From Bacteroidales bacterium (lineage in GTDB: Bacteria; Bacteroidota; Bacteroidia; Bacteroidales; UBA932), in NCBI GenBank assembly GCA_017502125.1, contig JAFVVN010000020.1, positions 1-33,164 on the forward strand: a stretch of DNA of 33,164 nt, in the 5' to 3' direction. Positions within the stretch are counted from its first letter, which is position 1. Each line of letters opens with the position of its first letter. The notes below the pieces were generated by a model. It made no database searches and was not told the origin of the DNA. It was given only the letters and a program-made list of their open reading frames with translations. This document shows positions 8,444 to 15,894 of the stretch, piece by piece. The position numbers and the translations under genes are program-made.

Positions 8444-9430
8444 TTAAGGCAGACGCCTGATTACAAACCAGTTGAGTACCAATTCAAGAAGAAGGGCCAG
8501 CAAGGCCATAAGAGCATATTTCCCGAACAGTTCCTTGTAGATTGGGAAACTGTCCACAGTGACTCTTGCCTTCTCCATCCTGTTGATCTCACTATATATC
8601 TCCGCCAGCTTCGTATTGTCCGTAGCCCTGAAATAGCGTCCTCCCGTGGACTCCGCAATCTCCGAAAGCAGTTTCTCGTCAATTTCCACCTTCACCTGCT
8701 GGATCTCCACTCCCCAAGGGGTCATCACCGGATACGGAGCCATCCCTTCCTTGCCGACTCCGATGGTATATACACGGACACCATAGGTCTTTGCAATCTC
8801 AGCTGCCATCTGAGGGGATATCTCTCCCCTGTTGTTGACTCCGTCGGTAAGAAGGATTATGACCCGGCTCTTCGCATCCGAGTCCTTCATCCGCGCAACA
8901 GCAGTCGCCAGACCGTTTCCAATGGCAGTTCCATCCTCTATAAGGTCAGTCTGGACCTCTTTCATGAGGTTGATCAGTGTGGCCCTGTCGGTGGTCAACG
9001 GACACTGCGTGAAGCTTTCGCCCGCAAAGACCACGATTCCCATCCTGTCGGAAGGGCGCTGGGATATGAATTCTATGGCAATGTCCTTTGAAGCATTCAG
9101 ACGGTCAGGAGTGAGGTCGCGGGCCAGCATTGAAGTGGAAACGTCCATGGCCAGAACGATATCGATACCTTCAGTATCTATCTTCTCCATCTGCTCGGAT
9201 GAACGTGGACGGGCAATAGCCACAACAATCATAGTCAGTGCAAAAACCCTCAGAAGGAAGGGGACATGACGGAAGACCGCCATGAACGACGTGCCCCTGA
9301 GTGTCCACGGAACTGAAGTCGACACCCTCATATGAGGATGCCTCTGAGCAACTTCCTGCCATATGTAATGCAGTACCAGCAGGGCCGGCACCACCAGAAG
9401 CCATAATAATTTCGGATATTCAAAATACAT
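8444..9430 (-). CDS. batA: BatA, membrane von Willebrand factor A protein
   Basis: The first of two vWA paralogues, 328 residues, laid out as helix-helix-vWA-helix. The N-terminal segment FEYPKLLWLLVVPALLVLHY and the helix near 58-74 anchor it. The vWA domain has a full metal site: DVSTS (Asp96, Ser98, Ser100), Thr168 in DGTAIGNG and Asp196 in LTDGVN. The C-terminus ends in a third hydrophobic helix. The ATG at 9428-9430 shares its A with the stop of the preceding gene (TGATG), indicating translational coupling; a GTG one codon earlier is less likely. BatA is required for aerotolerance in Bacteroides fragilis according to the family literature. Its biochemical role is still unclear. Confidence 0.93.
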   Translation of the reverse strand: MYFEYPKLLWLLVVPALLVLHYIWQEVAQRHPHMRVSTSVPWTLRGTSFMAVFRHVPFLLRVFALTMIVVAIARPRSSEQMEKIDTEGIDIVLAMDVSTSMLARDLTPDRLNASKDIAIEFISQRPSDRMGIVVFAGESFTQCPLTTDRATLINLMKEVQTDLIEDGTAIGNGLATAVARMKDSDAKSRVIILLTDGVNNRGEISPQMAAEIAKTYGVRVYTIGVGKEGMAPYPVMTPWGVEIQQVKVEIDEKLLSEIAESTGGRYFRATDNTKLAEIYSEINRMEKARVTVDSFPIYKELFGKYALMALLALLLELVLNWFVIRRLP

Positions 9431-10482
9431 CACTCACCTCCCTCTTTAGTATCATCCTGAGCCCCTGCATCACGGGCATCAGCGGACGTTCCCTCCTCCA
9501 GATCCGTCTGATAAGTCGCTGTGACAAACCTGACGGCAACCGGGAGCGAAGCCGCATTATCCTCATCAGAGGCAACAAACTTCGCAAACTTCACGAAGTC
9601 CGCCCTCTCGAACAGTTCCTGCAGTTCCTTGAGAAGGTCTGCCGGAGCATCTGTATCCTTCATATCGGCAAAAATCTCCGCTGTGGTCATCTCCATAGCA
9701 CACACCCCGTATCTGGCGGCGATATATTCCCTGAGCGCATCCGTGATTCCTGAATAGAAGAGCTTCTGCTTCTCAGGCACCCACATGGCGTTGCCTCTAT
9801 ATTTGTCAAGTTCCCTCAATGCGATGATATGAGGCGGATCCTTATGCTGATACTCGGGATCATTCTTGCGACGATATCTCATTATCAGCCAGATGGCAAG
9901 CGCCACAAGACCTGCCAGAGCAAGTCCTCCCGCAGCCCAAGGGACGACTTCACGGAACGTCACCGGGTAGCGGATCTGTCCTTTGATGTCATGAGGAGTG
10001 AAAGTGGCAGTATCCACCGGCATTGTCTTTACCTCAAGTTTCTGAGGGTCAAAGACCAAGGTATCCACCACACCTTCCTTGGACATACGCAGCACCCCGA
10101 GAGGAGGAAGGTAATATATGCCTTCGTCAAAAGAAGTGATGGTGACACCTCCCCTGAGATCCATAAGTCCCGGCTGCCCCTTCTTCTGCTTCTTCACCCT
10201 CACCGTATCCATCGTCCACGGCCGGACAACCCTTATGTTCGTCATCAGGGTGTCCTTGAACTGAGGGAAGGCAAGCACCGTTCCCTCTTCCACCTGCTTC
10301 AGTTCCACTCCGTAGAACACCTGATCCGCGATGAGCACGGAATCCCTTTCCTGAAGCGGCTGCAGGAAAGACCCCTGCATCTCCACCACCTTGCCGGGCA
10401 TAGGTTCCACAGACACCTCCCGAGCACTGAGAGAGACAACCGTACAGAGACATAAAATTATGTATATAATTGCTTTACGCAT
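9430..10482 (-). CDS. Uncharacterised membrane protein of the bat operon
   Basis: A 350-residue protein without a functional name. It has a signal peptide (MRKAIIYIILCLCTVVSL), a beta-rich exported domain to about residue 178, one membrane helix at about 181-202 (VVPWAAGGLALAGLVALAIW) and a basic stop-transfer RYRRK. A cytoplasmic helical domain follows, with the conserved-looking pattern ALRELDKYRG, WVPEKQKLFYSGITDALREY and MEMTTAEIF. The cytoplasmic part resembles the DUF4381-type module seen in vWA/MoxR operons. The C-terminal tail is acidic and probably disordered. The ATG at 10480-10482 follows the DUF58 gene by 6 nt; a TTG at 10488 is less likely. Its position between DUF58 and batA is kept in many Bacteroidales, so it is likely a structural partner of the Bat complex. 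Confidence 0.8.
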   Translation of the reverse strand: MRKAIIYIILCLCTVVSLSAREVSVEPMPGKVVEMQGSFLQPLQERDSVLIADQVFYGVELKQVEEGTVLAFPQFKDTLMTNIRVVRPWTMDTVRVKKQKKGQPGLMDLRGGVTITSFDEGIYYLPPLGVLRMSKEGVVDTLVFDPQKLEVKTMPVDTATFTPHDIKGQIRYPVTFREVVPWAAGGLALAGLVALAIWLIMRYRRKNDPEYQHKDPPHIIALRELDKYRGNAMWVPEKQKLFYSGITDALREYIAARYGVCAMEMTTAEIFADMKDTDAPADLLKELQELFERADFVKFAKFVASDEDNAASLPVAVRFVTATYQTDLEEGTSADARDAGAQDDTKEGGE

Positions 10483-10488
10483 ATACAA

Positions 10489-11382
10489 TCACCTGTTTTT
10501 AAACAAAGTCATAAGTCCTTTCACATAGTCGTCATCCACAGCTATGCTGACCTTGTCCACATTATATTTCATGAAAAGCCTGGATGAGGTCTGTTCCACA
10601 TTTCTGAACCACTCCTCATATGCAAGCCTCATCTTTCTGTCAGAGGTATTCACCCAGGCGGCCTTTCCGGTTTCGGAATCCTTGATGTGGATGAGTCCGA
10701 CATCAGGAATGTTCCTCTCGCGAGGATCATATACCTCAATCACAGAGAGGTCATGTCTGCCCACAGCCACTTTAAGCGCTTCTTCATACCTCGGACTGCC
10801 GTCCTCATTCACGTCAATCATGTCAGACAGAAGGAAAGCCGTGCATTTCTTCTTGATCGCATTGGTCAGATAGCGCAAAGCCTCAGAAATATCCGTTCCG
10901 TCAGTAGTCGGTTCAAATTCAATGATTTCGCGGATAATGTGAAGGAGATGGCTGCGTCCCTTTTTAGGCGGGATGAACTTCTCCACCTTGTCGCTGAAGA
11001 AAAGGGCACCCACCTTGTCATTATTGATTATGGCTGAGAACGACAGAACGGCGGCTATCTCGGCCAGCACATCCTTTCTGCTGCTGCCGGCAGTACCGAA
11101 AAGACGCGAACGGCTGACATCCACCAACAGGACAACTGTCAGTTCCCTCTCCTCCTCAAAGACCTTGACATATGGCGAACGGAGACGGGCGGTCACATTC
11201 CAATCCATGTTACGCACATCGTCACCATACTGATACTCACGCACTTCACTGAATGCCATACCACGACCCTTGAAGGCCGAATGGTATTCACCGGCAAAGA
11301 TCTGGTGCGAAAGAGCACGGGTCTTGATCTCTATCTTCCTGACCTTCTTGAGAAGGTCGTTTGCTGACAAACTCGTATTCAT
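10489..11382 (-). CDS. DUF58-domain protein with vWA-like fold
   Basis: A 297-residue cytoplasmic protein without signal peptide or membrane helix. The DUF58 signature GRGMAFSEVREYQYGDD, then DWNVTARL, lies near residues 39-67. A vWA-like core follows: LLVDVSRS (Asp88, Ser90, Ser92), a loop TTDGTDISEAL near 160-170 and FLLSDMID. DUF58 proteins nearly always sit beside MoxR ATPases and are thought to be their adaptors or substrates. The ATG at 11380-11382 is preferred over a GTG two codons earlier. The gap to moxR is 127 bp and holds the tandem and inverted repeat described separately, which makes this the loosest junction in the operon. Confidence 0.9.
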   Translation of the reverse strand: MNTSLSANDLLKKVRKIEIKTRALSHQIFAGEYHSAFKGRGMAFSEVREYQYGDDVRNMDWNVTARLRSPYVKVFEEERELTVVLLVDVSRSRLFGTAGSSRKDVLAEIAAVLSFSAIINNDKVGALFFSDKVEKFIPPKKGRSHLLHIIREIIEFEPTTDGTDISEALRYLTNAIKKKCTAFLLSDMIDVNEDGSPRYEEALKVAVGRHDLSVIEVYDPRERNIPDVGLIHIKDSETGKAAWVNTSDRKMRLAYEEWFRNVEQTSSRLFMKYNVDKVSIAVDDDYVKGLMTLFKNR

Positions 11383-11391
11383 AATCACTAT

Positions 11392-11506
11392 AAAGATCCC
11401 TCGCTGACGCTCAGGATGACAGGGTAAAAATTATCATTCGGAACTGGGTAAAAACGTCATTCTGAACAGAGTAGAAATGTCATTCTGAACGAAGTGAAGA
11501 ATCTTT
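11392..11506. repeat. Inverted and tandem repeat block between moxR and the DUF58 gene
   Basis: The gap contains three consecutive units of a 23-24 bp repeat beginning TCATTCnGAAC: 11434-11456, 11457-11479 and 11480-11503. The segment 11392-11421 (AAAGATCCCTCGCTGACGCT, then CAGGATGACA) is an imperfect inverted copy of 11478-11506. The reverse complement shares TGTCAT-n-CTGA-n-CG and ATCTTT with it. The transcript could fold into a long imperfect hairpin here. Sequences of the type GTCATTCTGAACGAAG are known to me as widespread interspersed repeats in bacterial genomes. Confidence 0.75.
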
Positions 11507-11509
11507 CTA

Positions 11510-12502
11510 CTATGGAACTTCTACCGCGTTGATGATTTCAGAAATGATCTGGTCAGTGGTCATGTTCTCTGCCTCAGCCTCGTAAGTCAGGCCAATACGA
11601 TGGCGAAGCACCTCATAGCAGACAGCACGCACATCCTCAGGAATCACATATCCCCTCCTCTTGATGAAGGCATAGGCCTTGGAAGCCATTGCAAGCGAGA
11701 TGCTGGCACGTGGTGAAGCTCCATAAGAGATGAAATTGGCGATCTTGCCGAGGTTGTAGTCCTCAGGCTTACGGGTCGCATACACTATATCCACTATATA
11801 TCTCTCGATCTTCTCGTCCATATACACATCCCTCACGACCTCACGGGCCCTTACGATATCCTCTGGCTTGAGTACAGGAGACGCCTTAGGAAACTCTCCG
11901 GTATTGTTCATACGGATTATCTGACGTTCTTCCTCCCTCTTGGGATATGTAACGACCACCTTGAGCATGAAACGGTCGAGCTGTGCTTCCGGAAGCGGAT
12001 AGGTTCCCTCCTGCTCGATCGGGTTCTGAGTAGCCATCACCAGGAAAGGCTCAGGAAGCTTGAAGGTCTCGTCTCCGATGGTCACCTGACGCTCCTGCAT
12101 AGCCTCGAGAAGTGCCGACTGCACCTTTGCCGGAGAACGGTTGATCTCATCTGCAAGCACGAAATTCGCGAAGACCGGTCCCTTCTTGATCTGGAACTGC
12201 TCTGTCTTCTGGGAGTAGATCAGAGTACCGAGCACATCGGCTGGGAGAAGGTCAGGGGTAAACTGAATACGGCTGAACTTTGAGTCAACGGCCTGGGACA
12301 ATGTATTGATCGCCAGAGTCTTGGCAAGACCGGGCACACCTTCAAGAAGAATGTGTCCGTTGGCAAGAAGTCCGATCAGGAGGTTCTCCACGAGCTGTTT
12401 CTGACCGACGATAACCTTGTTCATCTCCATCGTCAGGATGTCAACGAATGAGCTCTCCTTCTGGATACGTTCGTTCAATTCTTTGATGTTTATGCTATCC
12501 AT
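11510..12502 (-). CDS. moxR: MoxR-family AAA+ ATPase
   Basis: A 330-residue AAA+ ATPase of the MoxR subfamily, chaperone-like proteins that remodel or load metal into vWA proteins. The Walker A motif EGVPGLAKT is at about 54-62 (Lys61), Walker B VLADEINRSP has Asp118 and Glu119, and sensor 1 is ATQNP (Asn160). The arginine finger region LPEAQLDRF has Arg177, and the C-terminal lid includes SYGASPRASISL. The start ATG at 12500-12502 (MDSINIKELNERI) gives normal length; upstream codons in frame are only reachable through a TTG. It is the first gene of the bat operon, with a -7 box 36 bp before the ATG, and it is divergent from truA. Confidence 0.95.
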   Translation of the reverse strand: MDSINIKELNERIQKESSFVDILTMEMNKVIVGQKQLVENLLIGLLANGHILLEGVPGLAKTLAINTLSQAVDSKFSRIQFTPDLLPADVLGTLIYSQKTEQFQIKKGPVFANFVLADEINRSPAKVQSALLEAMQERQVTIGDETFKLPEPFLVMATQNPIEQEGTYPLPEAQLDRFMLKVVVTYPKREEERQIIRMNNTGEFPKASPVLKPEDIVRAREVVRDVYMDEKIERYIVDIVYATRKPEDYNLGKIANFISYGASPRASISLAMASKAYAFIKRRGYVIPEDVRAVCYEVLRHRIGLTYEAEAENMTTDQIISEIINAVEVP

Positions 12503-12516
12503 AAATATGTTTTTAA

Positions 12517-12524
12517 TATTTTTG
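12517..12524 (+). promoter_or_regulatory. -7 box of truA promoter
   Basis: TATTTTTG fits TAnnTTTG and ends 37 bp before the truA ATG. It overlaps the leader of the divergent moxR transcript, so the two promoters are interleaved. Confidence 0.45.
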
Positions 12525-12538
12525 CATTTTAAAACCTG

Positions 12539-12546
12539 CAAAGTTA
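12539..12546 (-). promoter_or_regulatory. -7 box of the moxR-bat operon promoter
   Basis: Minus-strand TAACTTTG is an exact TAnnTTTG match, 36 bp upstream of the moxR ATG. The -33 element would fall inside the start of truA, where no TTTG is seen. Confidence 0.5.
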
Positions 12547-12561
12547 CTCATTTTTTGTGAT

Positions 12562-13335
12562 ATGCGATATAAAATCAAGCTCTCATACGACGGTAGCGCT
12601 TTCTGCGGCTGGCAGATACAGAACAATGCCGATTCCGTACAAGGTGAACTCGAAAAAGCACTTCAGACATTCCTCGGACTGCATATCCCGGTCACAGGAG
12701 CCGGCCGGACAGACACCGGCGTGAACGCCATAAATTATATCGCCCACATCGATATTCCTGACGAAGCCAGGGTCGAAGCGGAGCAACTTTGCTACAAATT
12801 AAATGCCATCCTGCCAAAGTTCATCACCGTTCATGAAGTATGTGAGGTCTCTGATGGATTTCATGCCCGCTACGACGCCAGGTCCCGGGAATATCACTAC
12901 TTCGTGCATTTCTGCAAGGACCCGTTCAGCGAGAAATTCTCATACAGAATGCGTTATCCGCTGGACATCGAGGCCATGAACGAAGCTGCCGGACATCTTC
13001 TGGGAGAACACGATTTCAGCTGTTTCGAAAAGGTCGGAGGGAACAACACGACTTCCATATGCACAGTCACAGAGGCAGCCTGGAGCACATATCGCCCAAC
13101 CCATGTCGAGATGATGGGTTTCCCATACTCAGAAGGCGACTATATCGTGTTCAGAATCCGTGCGAACCGCTTCCTGCGTAATATGGTCCGCGCGATAGTC
13201 GGTTCCCTGATCGAAGTCGGCCGTGGAAAGAAGGAACCGTCCTGGATTGCCGAGCTCATCGCCTCCGGCAACCGTTCCGATGCCGGCCAGTCAGTTCCCG
13301 GCAAGGCCCTCTTCTTCTCAGGAGCTGAATATTAA
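12562..13335 (+). CDS. truA: tRNA pseudouridine(38-40) synthase
   Basis: TruA isomerises uridines 38-40 of the tRNA anticodon stem to pseudouridine. The 257-residue product has the family's YDGSAFCGWQIQ start, the catalytic motif AGRTDTGVNA with Asp51, FHARYDARSREYHY in the middle and FLRNMVRAIVGSLIEVGRGK near the C-terminus. The length is normal. The motif reads GVNA where many family members have GVHA; the histidine is not the catalytic residue. The start is the first ATG after its -7 box. The gene is monocistronic: 512 bp without genes follow. Confidence 0.96.
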   Translation: MRYKIKLSYDGSAFCGWQIQNNADSVQGELEKALQTFLGLHIPVTGAGRTDTGVNAINYIAHIDIPDEARVEAEQLCYKLNAILPKFITVHEVCEVSDGFHARYDARSREYHYFVHFCKDPFSEKFSYRMRYPLDIEAMNEAAGHLLGEHDFSCFEKVGGNNTTSICTVTEAAWSTYRPTHVEMMGFPYSEGDYIVFRIRANRFLRNMVRAIVGSLIEVGRGKKEPSWIAELIASGNRSDAGQSVPGKALFFSGAEY

Positions 13336-13430
13336 GGCGCCGTGTGAAGGGCGGCAGCATAACCCTTTGATCTACATGGCTTATGTTACAGAAGCGGGGA
13401 GGATACAGTCTGGACCAAGGGGGGGATGTA

Positions 13431-13468
13431 GTTTGGATCAAAAAAGTCCGGTATTTTTTGATCCAAAC
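13431..13468. repeat. Hairpin element H1 (15-bp stem, 8-nt loop)
   Basis: A perfect inverted repeat: GTTTGGATCAAAAAA (13431-13445) pairs with TTTTTTGATCCAAAC (13454-13468) around the loop GTCCGGTA. It shares 13 of 15 arm positions with H2, 82 bp downstream. It begins 96 bp after the truA stop. The six A-T pairs next to the loop make it unlike a classic GC-rich terminator. Confidence 0.9.
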
Positions 13469-13512
13469 TGCCAAAATGAGTCATATATCTGGCAAAACCG
13501 AGCTTTTCCGAA

Positions 13513-13550
13513 GTTTCAATCAAAAAATGACGCTGTTTTTTGATTGAAAC
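13513..13550. repeat. Hairpin element H2 (15-bp stem, 8-nt loop)
   Basis: A perfect inverted repeat: GTTTCAATCAAAAAA (13513-13527) pairs with TTTTTTGATTGAAAC (13536-13550) around the loop TGACGCTG. It has the same size and loop length as H1. The two arm positions that differ from H1 (GG to CA) are matched by complementary changes in the other arm (CC to TG). Confidence 0.9.
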
Positions 13551-13731
13551 CATATCATACAGGAATCGCATAATGAGGAGGGACCGGAGTGAGCAAAGCG
13601 AACGGAATCCTCCACAATCACCACTATTCCTCCGGCGAAATGGAAGAAGGCCCCCATTCAGCCAGTTTTCTAAGAATCCGGCCAGCATGTCCGTGTTTGA
13701 AATTAAATTTAAGTATTCCCGAAAAATTGAC

Positions 13732-13739
13732 TATCTTTG
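13732..13739 (+). promoter_or_regulatory. exbB-exbD-tonB promoter -7 box
   Basis: TATCTTTG is an exact TAnnTTTG match. TTTA at 13708-13711 lies 20 bp upstream, a near match to the TTTG -33 element at the right spacing. This is one of the two best-supported promoters in the window. The predicted leader is about 100 nt. Confidence 0.6.
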
Positions 13740-13847
13740 CACGATTCTGCGCGCATGCGTATGGGCGCGAGGAAAACGGGAAGGGAGAAAAGACGGAGCC
13801 AGGAGAGCCCGAACAAGATTTTGGAATAAGGATAAAATATTATAGCT

Positions 13848-14540
13848 ATGATTTTTAATTTGTTACAGGCAACCGAGGCCATGGAGGCCGTAGCTGCACC
13901 GCTGCAGCAGGAGATGAAGCTGTCGCTCATCGAGCTTGCGTCAAAGGGAGGCTGGCTGATGATCGTGCTTCTCATTCTTTCGATTATGGCCATCTATATC
14001 TTCGGAAACAAGTGGTGGCTGATCTACAAGGCAGGAAAGATCGACAGGAACTTCATGAACGATATCCGCGACATGATCCACGACGGAAAGATCAAGTCCG
14101 CCATCGATCTCTGTCAGAAGTATGATTCACCTGTCGCACGTCTTGTCGAGAAGGGAATCGAGAGAATCGGCCGTCCTCTTCAGGACATCCAGACAGCAGT
14201 GGAGAACATGGGCAACGTGGAGGTCGCAAGACTTGAGAAGGGTCTTCCGATGCTTGCAACCATAGCCGGAGGTGCTCCGATGATCGGATTCCTCGGCACA
14301 GTCACAGGTATGATCCAGGCATTCTTCAAGATGTCCACCGCAGGTAACAACATCGACATCACTCTCCTCTCCGGAGGTATATATGAGGCAATGGTGACTA
14401 CTGTGGGAGGTCTTTTCGTAGGTATCATCGCATACTTCGGATACAACTTCCTCACATCACAGATCTCCAACCTCGTGTTCAAGATGGAGAACACCACCAT
14501 CGAGTTCATCGACATGCTTCACGAACCATCTGGCAAATAA
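13848..14540 (+). CDS. exbB: ExbB/TolQ/MotA-family proton channel
   Basis: ExbB forms the pentameric inner-membrane channel that, with ExbD, converts proton motive force into movement of TonB. The 230-residue protein has an N-terminal periplasmic-type segment, a first helix near 36-53 (WLMIVLLILSIMAIYIFG), a cytoplasmic loop, and the paired helices of the MotA/TolQ/ExbB domain: GGAPMIGFLGTVTGMIQAF near 139-157 and MVTTVGGLFVGIIAYFGYNF near 179-198. The GFLGTVTGM motif and the AMVTTVGGL segment are family hallmarks. The gene starts the exbB-exbD-tonB cluster, 12 bp from exbD. Confidence 0.95.
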   Translation: MIFNLLQATEAMEAVAAPLQQEMKLSLIELASKGGWLMIVLLILSIMAIYIFGNKWWLIYKAGKIDRNFMNDIRDMIHDGKIKSAIDLCQKYDSPVARLVEKGIERIGRPLQDIQTAVENMGNVEVARLEKGLPMLATIAGGAPMIGFLGTVTGMIQAFFKMSTAGNNIDITLLSGGIYEAMVTTVGGLFVGIIAYFGYNFLTSQISNLVFKMENTTIEFIDMLHEPSGK

Positions 14541-14552
14541 CGCATAAGGGAA

Positions 14553-14966
14553 ATGGCAATCAAAAGAACAACAAAGGTGGATTCAGGCTTCTCGATGTCG
14601 TCAATGACCGACATCGTATTCCTGCTGCTCATCTTCTTTCTCGTCACCTCAACCCTCATCAACCCTAACGCCCTGAAGCTTCTCCTTCCCAAGAGTACAG
14701 GTCAGGTTTCAGCCAAGGCGACGGTGAGCGTATCCATAAAGCATTGGAGGGACACTGACGACTTCTCGTACCACATCAACGGGAACGAGAATCCGGTCAG
14801 GTTCGACAAGATCGAGGATGAACTTATCGAGCTGCTCCAGACAGAGGAAGACCCGACATTCTCGATATATGCAGACGAGACAGTGCCGATCAGGGAAGTG
14901 GTTCAGGTGATGAATATCGCCAAGAGAAACCACTATAAGGTGATAATGGCGACTTCACCGGAATAG
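14553..14966 (+). CDS. exbD: ExbD/TolR biopolymer transport protein
   Basis: ExbD is the single-span partner of ExbB. The 137-residue product has a short basic cytoplasmic N-terminus, a membrane helix with the essential aspartate (SMTDIVFLLLIFFLV, Asp20), and a periplasmic domain ending IREVVQVMNIAKRNHYKVIM, typical of ExbD/TolR. Length matches the family. Only one exbD is present; some Bacteroidota TonB clusters carry two. It follows exbB by 12 bp and precedes tonB by 51 bp. Confidence 0.95.
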   Translation: MAIKRTTKVDSGFSMSSMTDIVFLLLIFFLVTSTLINPNALKLLLPKSTGQVSAKATVSVSIKHWRDTDDFSYHINGNENPVRFDKIEDELIELLQTEEDPTFSIYADETVPIREVVQVMNIAKRNHYKVIMATSPE

Positions 14967-15017
14967 GAAAAGGCAGGGAACTTGCAGGGCCGGTCACATG
15001 ATAAACAAGTAACTGAC

Positions 15018-15809
15018 ATGGAAGATTACAGATACATAAGGGAACGTGAGAAACGGGCGATGATGTCAAAAGTGACAGGCATCTCGTGTACCGTGGTCCT
15101 GCACGTGATCCTTGTTGCATCATGTTTTCTCACAGGTTTCACCTATCTTGACCCTCCGCCACCGGAGCAGGAACAGATTCTGATAGAATTTGAAGATGTG
15201 GAAATCGAAAAGCCTCGTCAGATATGGAACGGCACTCAGCCTAAGGCCGTGGAACCGAAGCCGAACGAACCTATAAACCTGGTGCAGAAGTCCGAGGCCC
15301 AGCACGAAGGGACAAAGACAAATGAGGCACCAGAGTCCAAGGTGGACGATTTCGGTGACGTGGAGACACCGGCCCCAGAGCCGGAGAAACCGATAGACCG
15401 CAGGGCTCTGTTCCGCACCGCCGACAACAAGACGCAGAAGGACACTCTGGCGATGCAGACCGCCGACAAGGTGAGCGACGCTCTCAAGGCAGGCCACGCA
15501 CAGGGCAACACCAGGGTCGGAGAGACTGCCGGGGAACCGAATGCGAAACTTGCCGGAAGAAGCGTGAACGGCACCTTGCCTAAACCGAATTATGGAGTAC
15601 AAGCTGCAGGAAAGGTGGTTGTGGATATATGGGTGGACAATTATGGCAACGTACAGAAGGCTGTTGCCGGAGCAGAGGGAACCACGGTTTCGGACAAGGT
15701 CCTCTGGCAGGCTGCAAGAAAGGCAGCACTTGGAGCACACTTCAACATGAGTGCAGATGCTCCTCCGCTGCAGAAGGGAACGATAACATATATATTCAAA
15801 TTAGACTAA
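15018..15809 (+). CDS. tonB: TonB energy transducer
   Basis: TonB spans the periplasm and passes ExbBD energy to outer-membrane receptors, including the SusC-like transporters abundant in Bacteroidota. The 263-residue protein has a basic N-terminus, a membrane anchor near residues 20-38 (GISCTVVLHVILVASCFLTG), a Pro/Glu/Lys-rich periplasm-spanning linker (PPPPEQEQ, AVEPKPNEP, ETPAPEPEKP) and a C-terminal TonB domain (GKVVVDIWVDNYGNVQKA up to GTITYIFKL). The ATG at 15018 is preferred over an in-frame TTG at 14982, because the TTG-encoded residues add nothing family-like. Its YP-type motif is not obvious, as is common in Bacteroidota TonB proteins. Confidence 0.92.
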   Translation: MEDYRYIREREKRAMMSKVTGISCTVVLHVILVASCFLTGFTYLDPPPPEQEQILIEFEDVEIEKPRQIWNGTQPKAVEPKPNEPINLVQKSEAQHEGTKTNEAPESKVDDFGDVETPAPEPEKPIDRRALFRTADNKTQKDTLAMQTADKVSDALKAGHAQGNTRVGETAGEPNAKLAGRSVNGTLPKPNYGVQAAGKVVVDIWVDNYGNVQKAVAGAEGTTVSDKVLWQAARKAALGAHFNMSADAPPLQKGTITYIFKLD

Positions 15810-15824
15810 AGATTATGTACAGAT

Positions 15825-15847
15825 GTCTCGACAGGCTCGACATGACA
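15825..15847. repeat. CTCGAC-type interspersed repeat, copy 2
   Basis: A 23-bp copy, GTCTCGACAGGCTCGACATG plus ACA, containing two direct CTCGAC units 3 bp apart and bounded by TGTC/GACA. It lies 15 bp after the tonB stop. Copy 3 at 17257-17279 differs at only two positions. Confidence 0.65.
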
Positions 15848-15894
15848 TCATACTGAAAAAGATTGGCGTGAGCCAAATATATTAACAAACTTAA

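Larger units (their letters stand above)
13336..13847. other. Gene-free region between truA and exbB
   Basis: No convincing gene is seen here. The region holds two long hairpins (13431-13468 and 13513-13550). Between them is a weaker inverted repeat, TGCCA (13469-13473) with TGGCA (13490-13494). A GGAGG/CCTCC-bounded element lies at 13577-13613; its inner part (GAGTGAGCAAAGCGAACGG) looks like a degenerate interspersed repeat. The exbB promoter (13732-13739) follows, with a leader of about 100 nt to the exbB ATG that is GC-rich in its first part (TGCGCGCATGCG) and A/T-rich near the start codon. Confidence 0.7.

Noticed and set aside
11434-11503. Three 23-24 bp direct repeats considered as a CRISPR array
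   Set aside because: The units abut without spacers, are imperfect, and no cas gene is present.
13431-13468. H1 as the truA intrinsic terminator
   Set aside because: The stem has an A/T-rich end next to the loop, no T run follows the second arm, and it lies almost 100 bp past the stop. It might still slow polymerase, but it is not a standard terminator.
13386-13688. 100-residue open frame on the minus strand across the twin hairpins
   Set aside because: No recognisable protein or start signal, and it is built from the inverted repeats. The two hairpins fall in different frames within it, so conservation is not at the peptide level.
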